DNA from: CAVSPO01 sp963730005
GTDB lineage: Bacteria > Actinomycetota > Actinomycetes > Propionibacteriales > Propionibacteriaceae
NCBI GenBank assembly: GCA_963730005.1
Contig: CAVSPO010000012.1
Span: forward strand, 186,001 to 250,000
Length of the DNA: 64,000 nucleotides
Direction: 5' to 3'
Shown here piece by piece: positions 1 through 8,922 of this stretch (position 1 is its first letter; the number at the start of each line of letters is the position of its first letter). Below the pieces are notes generated by a model, which ran no database searches, had not been told where the DNA came from, and saw only the letters and a list, made by a program, of their open reading frames with translations. Made by a program: the position numbers and the translations under genes.

Positions 1-1491
1 CCGGCGTGACGCTTCGATGAGCATGCGACCCAGTCGCGGCTCGATCGGGATGCCTGCCAGCACCCTGCCATCACGGGTCAGCTGCGGATTGCGGTGGGAG
101 CCCGGTTTGAGCGCTCCCAGCTCGTCCAGCAACCGCAGCCCGTCGGTGATGTGGGCCCGCTCGGGCGCCTCCACGAAGGGGAAGGACGAGATGTCGCCAA
201 GCCCGGCCCGCGCCATCTGCAGGATGACGGAAGCCAGGTTGGTGCGCAGGATCTCGGGCTCGGTGAACTCGGGCCTGGCAAGGTACTCCTGCTCGTCGTA
301 GAGCCGCACGCAGATGCCGGGGGCGACTCGGCCGCAGCGCCCGGCCCGTTGGTTGGCGCTGGCCTGGCTGATCGGTTCGATCGGCAATCGTTGCACCTTG
401 GTGCGGTTGGAGTAACGCGAGATGCGTGCCAGCCCGGTGTCGATGACGTAGCGCACGCCCGGGACCGTCAGCGAAGTCTCGGCGACGTTGGTGGCCAGCA
501 CGACACGGCGCCCGGGGTGGGGGCTGAAGACGCGATGCTGCTCTGCCACCGACAGCCTGGCGTAGAGGGGCACCACCTCGGTGTCGTGCAGCTTCGCCTC
601 CGCCAGCGCCTCGGCGGCGTCGCGAATCTCGCGCTCACCAGAAAGGAAGATCAGGATGTCACCGGGCCCCTCAGCACCGAGCTCACGGACCGCCGCCACG
701 ATGCCTTCGTTCTGGTCAGCCACATCGTGCGAACGCTGCGGCACCTCCAGCGGTCGGTAGCGCACCTCCACCGGGTAGGAACGCCCCGACACCTCCACGA
801 TCGGCGCCGGCATCGCCTCGCCCGCCTGCCGCGGCTCGGCAAAATGATCGGCGAAGCGCTGGGTGTCGATGGTCGCCGAGGTGATCACGACCTTGAGCTC
901 CGGGCGTCTGGGCAGCAGTTGCTTCAGGTAGCCGAGCAGGAAATCGATGTTGAGGCTGCGTTCATGTGCCTCGTCGATGATGATGGCGTCGTAGTGACGC
1001 AGGTCCGGGTCGTGGCCGATCTCGGCCAGCAGCACGCCGTCGGTCATCACCTTGAGGCGGGTGGCCCGTGTCGCCTTCCGGGTGAAACGCACCTGGAAGC
1101 CCACCACGGTGCCCAGCTCGACGCCCAACTCCTCGGCGAGTCGGCTGGCCACGCTGCGAGCAGCCAAGCGCCGCGGCTGGGTGTGACCGATCCGCCGGCA
1201 CCCCAACTCCAGCAGCATCTTCGGCAGCTGGGTGGTCTTGCCCGAACCGGTCTCGCCGGCAACCACCAGCACCTGGTGACGGCGCAGCAACTCGGTGATC
1301 TCGTCGACGTGGCCACTGATGGGCAACCCGGGGTCATACGCGACGGTGAAGGGCAGATCGGGTTCCACCGGCTGTGCTGCCGCCGGCGCAGGGCGTCCAC
1401 GTCGGCCACGGGCACTGTTGCTCCGCCCAGCACGACGCCTGCTGCCGGCCCCGGGGCTGGCAGCAGGCGCGGCGACTGACGGCTGGCTCAT
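1..1491 (-). CDS. hrpA: ATP-dependent RNA helicase HrpA, C-terminus cut off by window edge
   Basis: DEAH-box helicase that unwinds RNA with NTP hydrolysis; HrpA proteins act in mRNA processing and ribosome rescue. Only the first 497 codons are present; the frame runs off the left edge. The ATG at 1491 gives a basic, Ala/Pro-rich N-terminus of about 45 residues, then Walker A GETGSGKTT at residues 79-87, the DEAH box (IIIDEAHERS), motif III SAT, and motifs V-VI ending in QRAGRCGR. Family members are usually about 1300 residues, so most of the protein lies outside. No clear ribosome binding site precedes the ATG. It follows xfp on the same strand after a gap of about 48 bp, so co-transcription is possible. 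Confidence 0.9.
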   Translation of the reverse strand, partial: MSQPSVAAPAASPGAGSRRRAGRSNSARGRRGRPAPAAAQPVEPDLPFTVAYDPGLPISGHVDEITELLRRHQVLVVAGETGSGKTTQLPKMLLELGCRRIGHTQPRRLAARSVASRLAEELGVELGTVVGFQVRFTRKATRATRLKVMTDGVLLAEIGHDPDLRHYDAIIIDEAHERSLNIDFLLGYLKQLLPRRPELKVVITSATIDTQRFADHFAEPRQAGEAMPAPIVEVSGRSYPVEVRYRPLEVPQRSHDVADQNEGIVAAVRELGAEGPGDILIFLSGEREIRDAAEALAEAKLHDTEVVPLYARLSVAEQHRVFSPHPGRRVVLATNVAETSLTVPGVRYVIDTGLARISRYSNRTKVQRLPIEPISQASANQRAGRCGRVAPGICVRLYDEQEYLARPEFTEPEILRTNLASVILQMARAGLGDISSFPFVEAPERAHITDGLRLLDELGALKPGSHRNPQLTRDGRVLAGIPIEPRLGRMLIEASRR

Positions 1492-1539
1492 GACGTTGCC
1501 AGCGTAGACGGTTCGGGAAACCGATCGCTGTCCTGGGAG

Positions 1540-4023
1540 TTAGTGCTGTTCCTCTTCCGCTGCCATGGCCTTTTCCTCAGGCGTCTCGGGCTCAGGCTGG
1601 GCACCTTTCCTGGGCGGAACGGGCACCTCCAGGGGATGCACCTGGCCCAACTGCCACTCACGCACCTCGGGGACGTCCTCCAGATTCTCCACGATGTACT
1701 CGGCGTGCTTGACGAGCATCCGTTCGCAGTACTGGTAAAGCTCGTGGCTGCCCTCGGGCTTCACCCTGGCGTTGTTGATGCAGTCCATCACCAGGTGGTA
1801 GCGGTCGACCCTGTTGCGCACCACCATGTCGAAAGGCGTGGTGGTGGTGCCCTGTTCGATGAAGCCGCGGGCGCGGATCCGGTCGGCGTCCGGGCGTCCG
1901 TGCATCACCTGATGAATGGCACCCGGGTAGCCGTGGAAGGCGAACACCACGTCCACGTCCTCTGTGAAGGTGTCCGCGAACGACTTGGCGCTCATGCCGT
2001 GCGAGTGATCCTTCGGGCGAATCAGCGTCATCAGGTCGACGACATTGACGAACCGCACCTTGAGGGCCGGCAGGTTCTGCTTGAGCAACTGGGCGGCTGC
2101 CACGGCTTCCTGGGTGACCACGTCACCAGCCGAGGCGATCACGATGTCGGGCTTCTCGTCGCCCAGGCCCGCGGTGCCGGCCCAGTCCCAGATGCCGTAG
2201 CCGCGGGTGCAGTGCTCAACCGCCTCAGCCATAGTCAGCCACTGAGGCTGCGGCTGCTTGTCCTGAACGATGATGTTGACGTCGTTGCGCGACTTGAAGC
2301 AGTGGTCGGCCACCTCCAACAGGCAGTTGGCGTCGGTCGGCAGGTAGATGCGGGCCACCGTGCTCTTCAGGTTGAGCACGACAGACAGCAGCTCGGGAGA
2401 CTGGTGGCTGAAACCGTTGTGGTCGTTGCGCCAGCAGGTGGAGCTCAGCAGGATGTTGGTGCTGGGCACCTTCGCGCGCCAGTCCAGGTGATCGGCTTCG
2501 CTCAGCCACTTCGCCTGCTGCATGGTCATGGACGCGGACACCATGCCGAAGGCCTCGTAGGTGGCGAACATGCCGTGGCGTCCGGTCAGGTTGTAGCCGT
2601 CCAGCCAGCCGTGGCAGTTGTGCTCGCTGAGCACCTCCATCACCCGGCCCCTGGGGCTGAGCTGCACGTCGATGATGTTGGTGCGCTCCATGAACGCCCG
2701 ATCCGAGACCTCCAGGACGGCACCGAGGCGGTTGGAGTTGGTTTCGTCGGGGCAGAACAACCGGAAGTTGTCCGGATTGCGACGGTAGATGTCGCGCATG
2801 AACTCACCCAGCTTGCGGGTGGACTCGGCCAAGATCGCTCCGCGAGCGGTCGGGTCGACCGGCACCGCGTAGTCGCGGTAGTCGGGCAGGTCGAGATCCT
2901 TGGTGAGCAGCCCGCCATTGGCGTACGGGCTTGCGGTCATGCGCTTGTCGCCCTCAGGGTTGTTCGCCGTCACCACGGCGGTGGGTGAACCGTCAGCGTT
3001 GAAGAGCTCGTCGATGCGATAGGACCGCAGCCACTCCTCGAGCAGCCTCAGGTGGTCGGCGTCATTCTTGACGTTGGAGAGCGGCACCTGGTGGGCGCGC
3101 CAAGTGCCCTCAACCACCTTGCCGTCGACGATCCTGGGCCCTGTCCAGCCCTTGGGCGTGCGCAGGATGATCATCGGCCACAGCGGACGCGGACCGTTCC
3201 AGTCCTCGCCCTCAGCGCGGGCCTCTTCCTGGATGGACCTGATGCGGGTGTAGGCATAGGCCAGAGCATCCGCGAAGCGCTCGTGGATCCACGGCAGGTC
3301 GTCACCCTCCACCCAGATCACCTCGTAGCCGTGGCCCTCGTAGAGCGCCTCCAGCTCGTCAGGATCCTTGCGAGCCTGCACCGTCGGGCTGGCAATCTTC
3401 GCCCCGTTGAGATGCAGGACCGGGAGCACGGCGCCGTCGTGCACCGGGCTCAGGAAGGAGATCGCTTTCCAACCACCCTCCAGCGGACCCGTCTCCGCCT
3501 CGCCGTCACCGACAACAGCGACGGTCAGCAGATCTGGGTTGTCGAAGACCGCGCCGAACGCGTGCGACAGTGCGTAGCCGAGCTCGCCGCCCTCATGGAT
3601 GGATCCGGGTGTGGTGACCGATGCGTGGCTGGGAATGCCGCCCGGGGCGCTGAACTGACGGAAGAGGTGCCGCATGCCCTCCTCGTCCTGGGTGACGCGC
3701 GGGAAACAGTCCGTGTAGTAGCCCTCGAGGTAGCCGGCGGCCACCAGTGCAGGGCCGCCGTGACCAGGTCCCGCAATGTACAGACAGTCCTGTCCGGTCC
3801 GGCGAATGAGCCGGTTGACATGGGCGTAGATGAAGCTGAGACCGGTGCTGGTGCCCCAGTGGCCCAGCAGACGCGGCTTGATGTCGCTGGCCTGAAGCGG
3901 GCGCTTGAGCAGCGGGTTCTCCTGCAGATAGATCTGCCCCACCGTGAGGTAGTTGGAGGCGCGCCACCAGGCATCGACTGCGGCAAGTTCGTCTTGGGTG
4001 AGTCTCGGGATGGAAAAAAGCAT
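1540..4023 (-). CDS. xfp: Xylulose-5-phosphate/fructose-6-phosphate phosphoketolase
   Basis: Thiamine-diphosphate enzyme that cleaves xylulose-5-P (and often fructose-6-P) with phosphate to acetyl-phosphate plus glyceraldehyde-3-P or erythrose-4-P. The 827-residue length is normal for the family. Visible motifs are GPGHGG near the N-terminus, the TPP/Mg motif VGDGEAETGP, LNGAKI, and a conserved central block around CHGWLDGYNLTGRHG. The frame stays open 17 codons upstream to 4074, but homology starts near MLFSIPRLTQDEL, so the ATG at 4023 is chosen. No acetate kinase gene is adjacent. The C-terminus is charged (Glu-rich). Biochemically it provides a bifid-shunt route for pentoses; whether F6P is used cannot be told from sequence. 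Confidence 0.95.
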   Translation of the reverse strand: MLFSIPRLTQDELAAVDAWWRASNYLTVGQIYLQENPLLKRPLQASDIKPRLLGHWGTSTGLSFIYAHVNRLIRRTGQDCLYIAGPGHGGPALVAAGYLEGYYTDCFPRVTQDEEGMRHLFRQFSAPGGIPSHASVTTPGSIHEGGELGYALSHAFGAVFDNPDLLTVAVVGDGEAETGPLEGGWKAISFLSPVHDGAVLPVLHLNGAKIASPTVQARKDPDELEALYEGHGYEVIWVEGDDLPWIHERFADALAYAYTRIRSIQEEARAEGEDWNGPRPLWPMIILRTPKGWTGPRIVDGKVVEGTWRAHQVPLSNVKNDADHLRLLEEWLRSYRIDELFNADGSPTAVVTANNPEGDKRMTASPYANGGLLTKDLDLPDYRDYAVPVDPTARGAILAESTRKLGEFMRDIYRRNPDNFRLFCPDETNSNRLGAVLEVSDRAFMERTNIIDVQLSPRGRVMEVLSEHNCHGWLDGYNLTGRHGMFATYEAFGMVSASMTMQQAKWLSEADHLDWRAKVPSTNILLSSTCWRNDHNGFSHQSPELLSVVLNLKSTVARIYLPTDANCLLEVADHCFKSRNDVNIIVQDKQPQPQWLTMAEAVEHCTRGYGIWDWAGTAGLGDEKPDIVIASAGDVVTQEAVAAAQLLKQNLPALKVRFVNVVDLMTLIRPKDHSHGMSAKSFADTFTEDVDVVFAFHGYPGAIHQVMHGRPDADRIRARGFIEQGTTTTPFDMVVRNRVDRYHLVMDCINNARVKPEGSHELYQYCERMLVKHAEYIVENLEDVPEVREWQLGQVHPLEVPVPPRKGAQPEPETPEEKAMAAEEEQH

Positions 4024-4098
4024 GTGGCACACGCTACTCCGCGGCTGGGATCCCAAACTGGGTCGGGCCCACATGACGACGCAGACCCGACAGGCAGC

Positions 4099-5052
4099 TC
4101 AGCCGGCCGGCAGCATGTTCACCACTGCCGCCAGAGCGGTCAGGGTGGGAATGGACAGCAGTGTGGTGCTGACCACCACGTTGCGGGCCAGCGCCACAGC
4201 CTGGTGGTGACGCATGGCGAACACGAAGACGTTCTGCGCGGTCGGCAGGCCGGCCATCACCGCGACTGCCAGCGTCACCTGGGCATCAAGCCCGAACAGT
4301 CGGGCCAACAGCACCGCCACCACTGGCTGGATCACCAGCTTGATGACGTTGATCACCGCGAGTTCCCCCAACTCACGTCCGGGTCGGATGCGTTCGCCCA
4401 GCCGCAGCGAGATGCCGAACGCCAGCAGCATGGACGGCACAGCGATGTTGCCCATCATCGTCACCGGAGTGGCAAGGAGAGGAGGGATCCGCCAGTTGAG
4501 CAGGTTGACGAGCAGCCCGACCAGCACGCCAACCGTCATCGGGTTGCGCAGGGGCAGCGTGAGGTCCTTGACGATCGAGTGCCGGATCCCGCGCTCCTTG
4601 GCGGCGAGCACGTCGAGGATGGTGAGGCCGATCGGCTGCAGGAAGGCCACTTGCAGGATCAGGATCGGTGCCACCCAGCTGGTGTCACCGAGCACGTAGG
4701 CCGCCATCGGCAACCCCATGTTCTGGGCGTTCACGTAACAGGACCCGAAGCAACCGATCACGCGATGGCTCGCCGAGCGCTTGAAGACGAGCGCCGAAGC
4801 GGCCAGGTAGATCACGATCGACACAACCACCGCCAGGAACGACACCGCGACGTTGGTTGAGAAGATCCGGCCCAGGTCCGCCTTGGCCATGGTGGTCACC
4901 ATCAGGCAGGGCAGCCCGATCCTGAAGGCCAGCTTGCTGAGCAGATCTGCGCCCGACAGATCCAGCAACTTCAGGTGCGCCATCACCATGCCCACCCCGA
5001 TCACGACCCAGATCGTGGCGAAGCCGCTCAGCACCTGGATCACGTAGCCCAC
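4099..5052 (-). CDS. Auxin efflux carrier (AEC) family transporter
   Basis: Integral membrane protein of 317 residues with about ten hydrophobic segments, matching the AEC/YfdV-type secondary transporter family (PF03547). Bacterial members export or import small organic acids such as malate or malonate; the substrate here cannot be read from sequence. Start is GTG at 5052 (GYVIQVLSGFATIWVVIGVG). It lies 24 bp downstream of the SulP permease on the same strand and 75 bp upstream of xfp, so SulP and AEC probably share a transcript. An organic acid exporter beside phosphoketolase is plausible context but unproven. Confidence 0.85.
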   Translation of the reverse strand: MGYVIQVLSGFATIWVVIGVGMVMAHLKLLDLSGADLLSKLAFRIGLPCLMVTTMAKADLGRIFSTNVAVSFLAVVVSIVIYLAASALVFKRSASHRVIGCFGSCYVNAQNMGLPMAAYVLGDTSWVAPILILQVAFLQPIGLTILDVLAAKERGIRHSIVKDLTLPLRNPMTVGVLVGLLVNLLNWRIPPLLATPVTMMGNIAVPSMLLAFGISLRLGERIRPGRELGELAVINVIKLVIQPVVAVLLARLFGLDAQVTLAVAVMAGLPTAQNVFVFAMRHHQAVALARNVVVSTTLLSIPTLTALAAVVNMLPAG

Positions 5053-5076
5053 CCTAGTCGTGACCTGGAGCCGTTC

Positions 5077-6819
5077 TCAGGGCAGCGGCGCCGTGGTGCC
5101 GAACTTGCCCTCGTACCAGTCCCGATAGGCCTGGACCGCTGTCGGCAGGGTGGGGAACAGGTATTGATCATTGGCCGGCGTCAGGAACCCGATGCGGATC
5201 AGGTCATCACGCAACTCCTGCTTGACGCGAGCCATGGCGAAGATGACGCCGCGCTCGGCCAAGCTCCTTCGCAGCAGTTCCAGGGCGTCGGCGGCGGTCC
5301 AGTCCACCTCGTCATGGGCTTCGGCGTTCAACAGGAACCAGTACACCGGCGGATCGGCATCCTCAACGGCGCGCAGCGCCTCCCGCGCGAAGTTGTCGGC
5401 GTTGGCGAAGAAGATCGGTGCGTCGTAGCGGTACACCACCAGGCCCGGCAGCTGACGGGCTTCCGGATAGTCGGCCAGGGCATGCATACCGGCCAGGCCC
5501 GGAACGAAGCCGATGACACCCTCATGAGGAAAGCTGAGGCGACGCATCAGATCGAGCATGCTCAGCAGGATGGCCAGGCCGATGCCCTGCAACACACCCA
5601 ACGTCACCACGGTGGCCGCCGTCACCAGGGCCAGGACGAACTCGCTGCGCCGAAAATGGGCGATGCGTCGCCACTGCGCCACGTCGACCAGGCGGATGGC
5701 CGCATAAATGACCAGCGCGCCCAAAGCAGGCACTGGGAAGCGCGCCAGCACCGGATCCAGCACGAACATGGTGGCCAGCACTGCCACCAGCGCAACCAAC
5801 GAGTACAGCTGCGTTCGCGAACCCACGGCAGCTCCCAGAGCGGTGCGCGAACCACTCGACGACACCGGGAAACCGGAACTGAAACCGGCAGCCAGGTTGG
5901 CGACGCCCAGGGCCAGGAACTCCTGGTTGGTGTCGATGCGTTCGCCGCGTGCGTCGGCGAAGGAGCGGGCCGTCAGCACGTTGTCCGAATAGCCCACCAT
6001 GACGATGCCCACTGCAGTCAGCAGCAGCGCACCAGGCTGTAAACCGCCCGGATCGGGCAGCCCCAGGGGCGGCAGGCCAGCCGGGATGGCGCCGACCACG
6101 GCCACTCCCCTGCCCGGCAGATCGAAAATGCTGCTCGCTACGGTTGCGGCGATGATGGCCAACAGGGGGCCGGGCAGTTGCGGTGCGAACCGCCACATGG
6201 CCAGCAGCAAGGCCAACGTGCCGAGCCCCAGCAGCAGGCTGGACAGGTGCACGTCACCGACGCGCTGCCCGAATTCGATGGCTTGAGCCATGGGCTGAGC
6301 TGCGTCAATGCTCAGACGTGCGATCTTGCCCAGTTGGCCGATGATCATCATGACGGCCACGCCGGCCAGATAGCCGATCAGCACCGGCTTGGAGAGCAGG
6401 TTGGACAAGAAACCCAAGCGCAACAGCCGTCCCAACAGGCACAGTGCGCCAACGACCAGCGCAAGTACAGCTGCCACCTCGGCATGGCGCTGTGCGCCCA
6501 CCTGCCCAACGAGTGCGGCAACCGCAGCCGCCGTCATGAGGGCGGTGGTGGCTTCCGGGCCCACCGACAGCTGGCGTGAAGAACCGAAAACGGCATACGC
6601 GAGCAGGGGATAGATGACCGCCCACAACCCGACCACCGGAGGTAGACCGGCCACCGAGGCATAGGCCATCACCTGCGGCACCAGGTAGGCCGCTACCGTC
6701 ACCCCGGCCAGTACGTCACCGCGCAACCACTCGCGTTGGTAACCGGCAAGGGCAGCAACCCCCGGAAGCCAACGCCTCCAGCCGGTCGGCTCGGCTTCGC
6801 TGATGGATGGCCCAGGCAT
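5077..6819 (-). CDS. SulP family anion permease with STAS domain
   Basis: 580-residue membrane transporter of the SulP (SLC26-like) family, which moves sulfate, bicarbonate or other anions. The N-terminal half carries the SulP signature region (LAGVTVAAYLVPQVMAYASVAG) followed by about ten further hydrophobic segments; residues about 440-560 form a cytoplasmic STAS domain (PGLVVYRYDAPIFFANADNF). The ATG at 6819 starts MPGPSISEAEPTGWRRWLPG. It is divergent from the patatin-like gene across about 100 bp. No sulfate assimilation gene or carbonic anhydrase lies nearby, so the anion remains open. Confidence 0.92.
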   Translation of the reverse strand: MPGPSISEAEPTGWRRWLPGVAALAGYQREWLRGDVLAGVTVAAYLVPQVMAYASVAGLPPVVGLWAVIYPLLAYAVFGSSRQLSVGPEATTALMTAAAVAALVGQVGAQRHAEVAAVLALVVGALCLLGRLLRLGFLSNLLSKPVLIGYLAGVAVMMIIGQLGKIARLSIDAAQPMAQAIEFGQRVGDVHLSSLLLGLGTLALLLAMWRFAPQLPGPLLAIIAATVASSIFDLPGRGVAVVGAIPAGLPPLGLPDPGGLQPGALLLTAVGIVMVGYSDNVLTARSFADARGERIDTNQEFLALGVANLAAGFSSGFPVSSSGSRTALGAAVGSRTQLYSLVALVAVLATMFVLDPVLARFPVPALGALVIYAAIRLVDVAQWRRIAHFRRSEFVLALVTAATVVTLGVLQGIGLAILLSMLDLMRRLSFPHEGVIGFVPGLAGMHALADYPEARQLPGLVVYRYDAPIFFANADNFAREALRAVEDADPPVYWFLLNAEAHDEVDWTAADALELLRRSLAERGVIFAMARVKQELRDDLIRIGFLTPANDQYLFPTLPTAVQAYRDWYEGKFGTTAPLP

Positions 6820-6920
6820 GGAAACACGCTAGTGCAACCGGGCGTGACAGGCCGGCCCGCCGCGGCCTGACAGCAATGAGCCCCTAGAATCAGGAGCAAG
6901 GGAAAGGATGGGCAGAGCGC

Positions 6921-7823
6921 ATGAACCAACCCTTGACGAGCCATTTGACGAGTAACGTGGTCGACACAGCGCTGATTTTCGAAGGTGGCGGCATGCGTGC
7001 CAGCTACACGGCGGCAGTGGTGGCGACGTTGTTGAAGGAGCAGCTGTTCTTCAATCACGTTTCGGGTGTTTCTGCAGGGTCCAGCAACACCGTCAACTAC
7101 TTGTCGCGCGATGCCGAGCGGGCGCGAACTTCCTTCGTCGAGTTCGCCGCTGACCCGCAGTTCGGCGATCTGCGCACCTTCGTACGCGGCAAGGGCCTGT
7201 TCAACGCCGAATACATCTACGAAAAGACCAGCGGTCCCGGCCAGGCGCTGCCGTTCGACTGGGGGACCTTTCAGGCCAACCCTGCCAGGATGCGTCTGGG
7301 CGCCTTTCGGGTCGACACCGGCGAGACCCTGTACTGGACGAAAGAGAACATCAGCTGTCTACGCGACCTGATGGTGCGGGTGCGAGCCAGTTCCACGATG
7401 CCGATCGCCATGCCGACCGTCACCATCGACGGGGTTGACTACGTGGACGGAGCCATGGGCACCAGTGGCGGAATCCCGCTCGAAGCCGCCCAGATGGACG
7501 GCTACAAACGGTTCGTCGTGGTGTTGACGCGTGAACGCGGTTACGTCAAGAGGCCGATCGGTAGTGCCGCGTTCTACCGACGGCATTACCGCAACGCCCC
7601 GGCACTGGCCGAGGCGATCCTGCATCGCGACATCGTCTACAACCGCACCCGCGAACAGCTCTTCGCGCTGGAGCGCGAGGGCAGGGCACTCCTCTTCTTC
7701 CCCGAGAACATGTCAGTCAGCAACGCCGAGAAGCGGGTGCCACGGCTGCGGGCCAACTATCTGGCCGGCTTGCGACAGGCCCAGCGGGACTTGCCGCTAC
7801 TGCTGGAGTTCCTGGGTCGTTGA
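6921..7823 (+). CDS. Patatin-like phospholipase family protein
   Basis: 300-residue cytoplasmic serine hydrolase of the patatin/YjjU type. Visible elements are the oxyanion-hole glycines FEGGGMRASY, the nucleophile elbow GVSAGSS (G-x-S-x-G), and the catalytic Asp of DGAMG at about residue 177, giving a Ser-Asp dyad. The family hydrolyses acyl esters of phospholipids; substrate unknown. It lies 145 bp upstream of fabD on the same strand. A lipid hydrolase next to fatty-acid synthesis genes suggests acyl-chain turnover, but separate transcription is likely because the gap contains operator-like sequence. Confidence 0.85.
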   Translation: MNQPLTSHLTSNVVDTALIFEGGGMRASYTAAVVATLLKEQLFFNHVSGVSAGSSNTVNYLSRDAERARTSFVEFAADPQFGDLRTFVRGKGLFNAEYIYEKTSGPGQALPFDWGTFQANPARMRLGAFRVDTGETLYWTKENISCLRDLMVRVRASSTMPIAMPTVTIDGVDYVDGAMGTSGGIPLEAAQMDGYKRFVVVLTRERGYVKRPIGSAAFYRRHYRNAPALAEAILHRDIVYNRTREQLFALEREGRALLFFPENMSVSNAEKRVPRLRANYLAGLRQAQRDLPLLLEFLGR

Positions 7824-7882
7824 ACGACGGGGCCGCAGGGTCCCGTGCGGGAGACGTCACAATGGGCACCTCATCCTCGGCT

Positions 7883-7901
7883 TTTGTGCGTTCCCCACAA
7901 A
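7883..7901. promoter_or_regulatory. Inverted repeat upstream of fabD
   Basis: TTTGTG at 7883-7888 and CACAAA at 7896-7901 form a 6-bp inverted repeat with a 7-nt spacer, about 70 bp before fabD. The symmetry and position suit a transcription-factor operator. The protein that would bind is unknown; no regulator gene of the FasR kind sits beside the cluster. Confidence 0.3.
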
Positions 7902-7968
7902 GGCGGTCCCACCTATTTCGTCGAATTCGGGTCCACTTCTGGTGGTTTCCCCGGGGCATGATTGTCAG

Positions 7969-8922
7969 GTGCTTGCAATTGTTGCCCCAGGCCAAGGCGC
8001 CCAGACGCCCGGCTTCCTGACAGACTGGCTCCGCCTCGACAGCTTCGCTGCCCATCTGGGCGAGCTGTCCGAGGCGGCCGATCTTGACCTCGCAGGCTTC
8101 GGCAGCACAGCTGACGCCGACACCATCCGCGACACTTCCGTGGCCCAGCCGCTGCTGGTCGGCAGTGCCATCGCTGCAGCTCAGGAGCTGACCGGCGGTA
8201 GCCCCTGGCCGTTCGCCCCCGCCGACGTGGCCGCTGGTCACAGCGTCGGTGAGATCGCCGCCGCGGCCGGCACCGGAGTGCTCAGTGTCCGCGACGCGAT
8301 GGTGTTCGTCCGGGAACGCGGCGCTGCCATGGCACAGGCTGCAGCCGTCATCCCCACCGGCATGTCCGCCGTGGTGGGAGGCAACACCGACGATGTGCTG
8401 GCCCGCATCCACGAGTGCGGTCTCACCCCTGCCAACTACAACGGTGCCGGACAGATCGTCGCCGCCGGCAGCCTCGAGCAGCTCGAAGCCTTGGCCGCCA
8501 ACCCGCCCGCCAGGGCCCGCGTGATGCCGCTGAGCGTCGCCGGCGCTTTCCACAGCGATTTCATGGCGCCGGCAGTGGCCCACCTCACGGACGTTGCCGC
8601 CGCCATGAAGCCAGCCGACCCTCAGGTGGCGCTGCTCAGCAACCGTGACGGCGCTGTCGTCACCAGCGGCGCCGAGTACTTGCAGCGGCTGATCGGTCAG
8701 GTGGCGAATTCGCTGCGTTGGGATCTGTGCATGGAAGCCATGCTCAGTCTTGGCGTCACTGGCCTGCTTGAGTTGCCGCCGGCCAAGGCCCTGACGGGGA
8801 TGGCCAAACGAAACATGAAGGGCGTGGAACTCTTCGCCCTGAACAGCCCCGATGAGCTCGAGCAGGCGCGCCGATTCGTGCAGCGCCATGCCGGCCAAAC
8901 CCCCGAGGAGATCACCTCTTGA
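7969..8922 (+). CDS. fabD: Malonyl-CoA:ACP transacylase
   Basis: Transfers malonyl from CoA to acyl carrier protein, supplying the extender for fatty-acid elongation. 317 residues. Motifs are the N-terminal PGQGAQTPGF, nucleophile GHSVGE (Ser92), Arg117 in VRERG and the catalytic His of GAFHSDFM (His195). Start is GTG at 7969 (LAIVAPGQGAQ follows). An ATG ten bases upstream at 7959 is in another frame and lacks homology. The stop overlaps the TTG start of fabH (TTGAG), indicating translational coupling. First gene of the fabD-fabH-acpP-fabF cluster. Confidence 0.95.
   Translation: MLAIVAPGQGAQTPGFLTDWLRLDSFAAHLGELSEAADLDLAGFGSTADADTIRDTSVAQPLLVGSAIAAAQELTGGSPWPFAPADVAAGHSVGEIAAAAGTGVLSVRDAMVFVRERGAAMAQAAAVIPTGMSAVVGGNTDDVLARIHECGLTPANYNGAGQIVAAGSLEQLEALAANPPARARVMPLSVAGAFHSDFMAPAVAHLTDVAAAMKPADPQVALLSNRDGAVVTSGAEYLQRLIGQVANSLRWDLCMEAMLSLGVTGLLELPPAKALTGMAKRNMKGVELFALNSPDELEQARRFVQRHAGQTPEEITS

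Noticed and set aside
1543..4860. Two long plus-strand open frames (481 and 602 codons) antisense to xfp and the AEC gene
   Set aside because: They are GC-skew shadows: no homology, His/Gln/Arg-rich composition, and they oppose clear enzymes with intact motifs.
7820..8020. Short plus-strand frame with ATG at 7959 as the fabD start
   Set aside because: Different frame from the PGQGAQ motif; GTG 7969 gives the correct FabD N-terminus.
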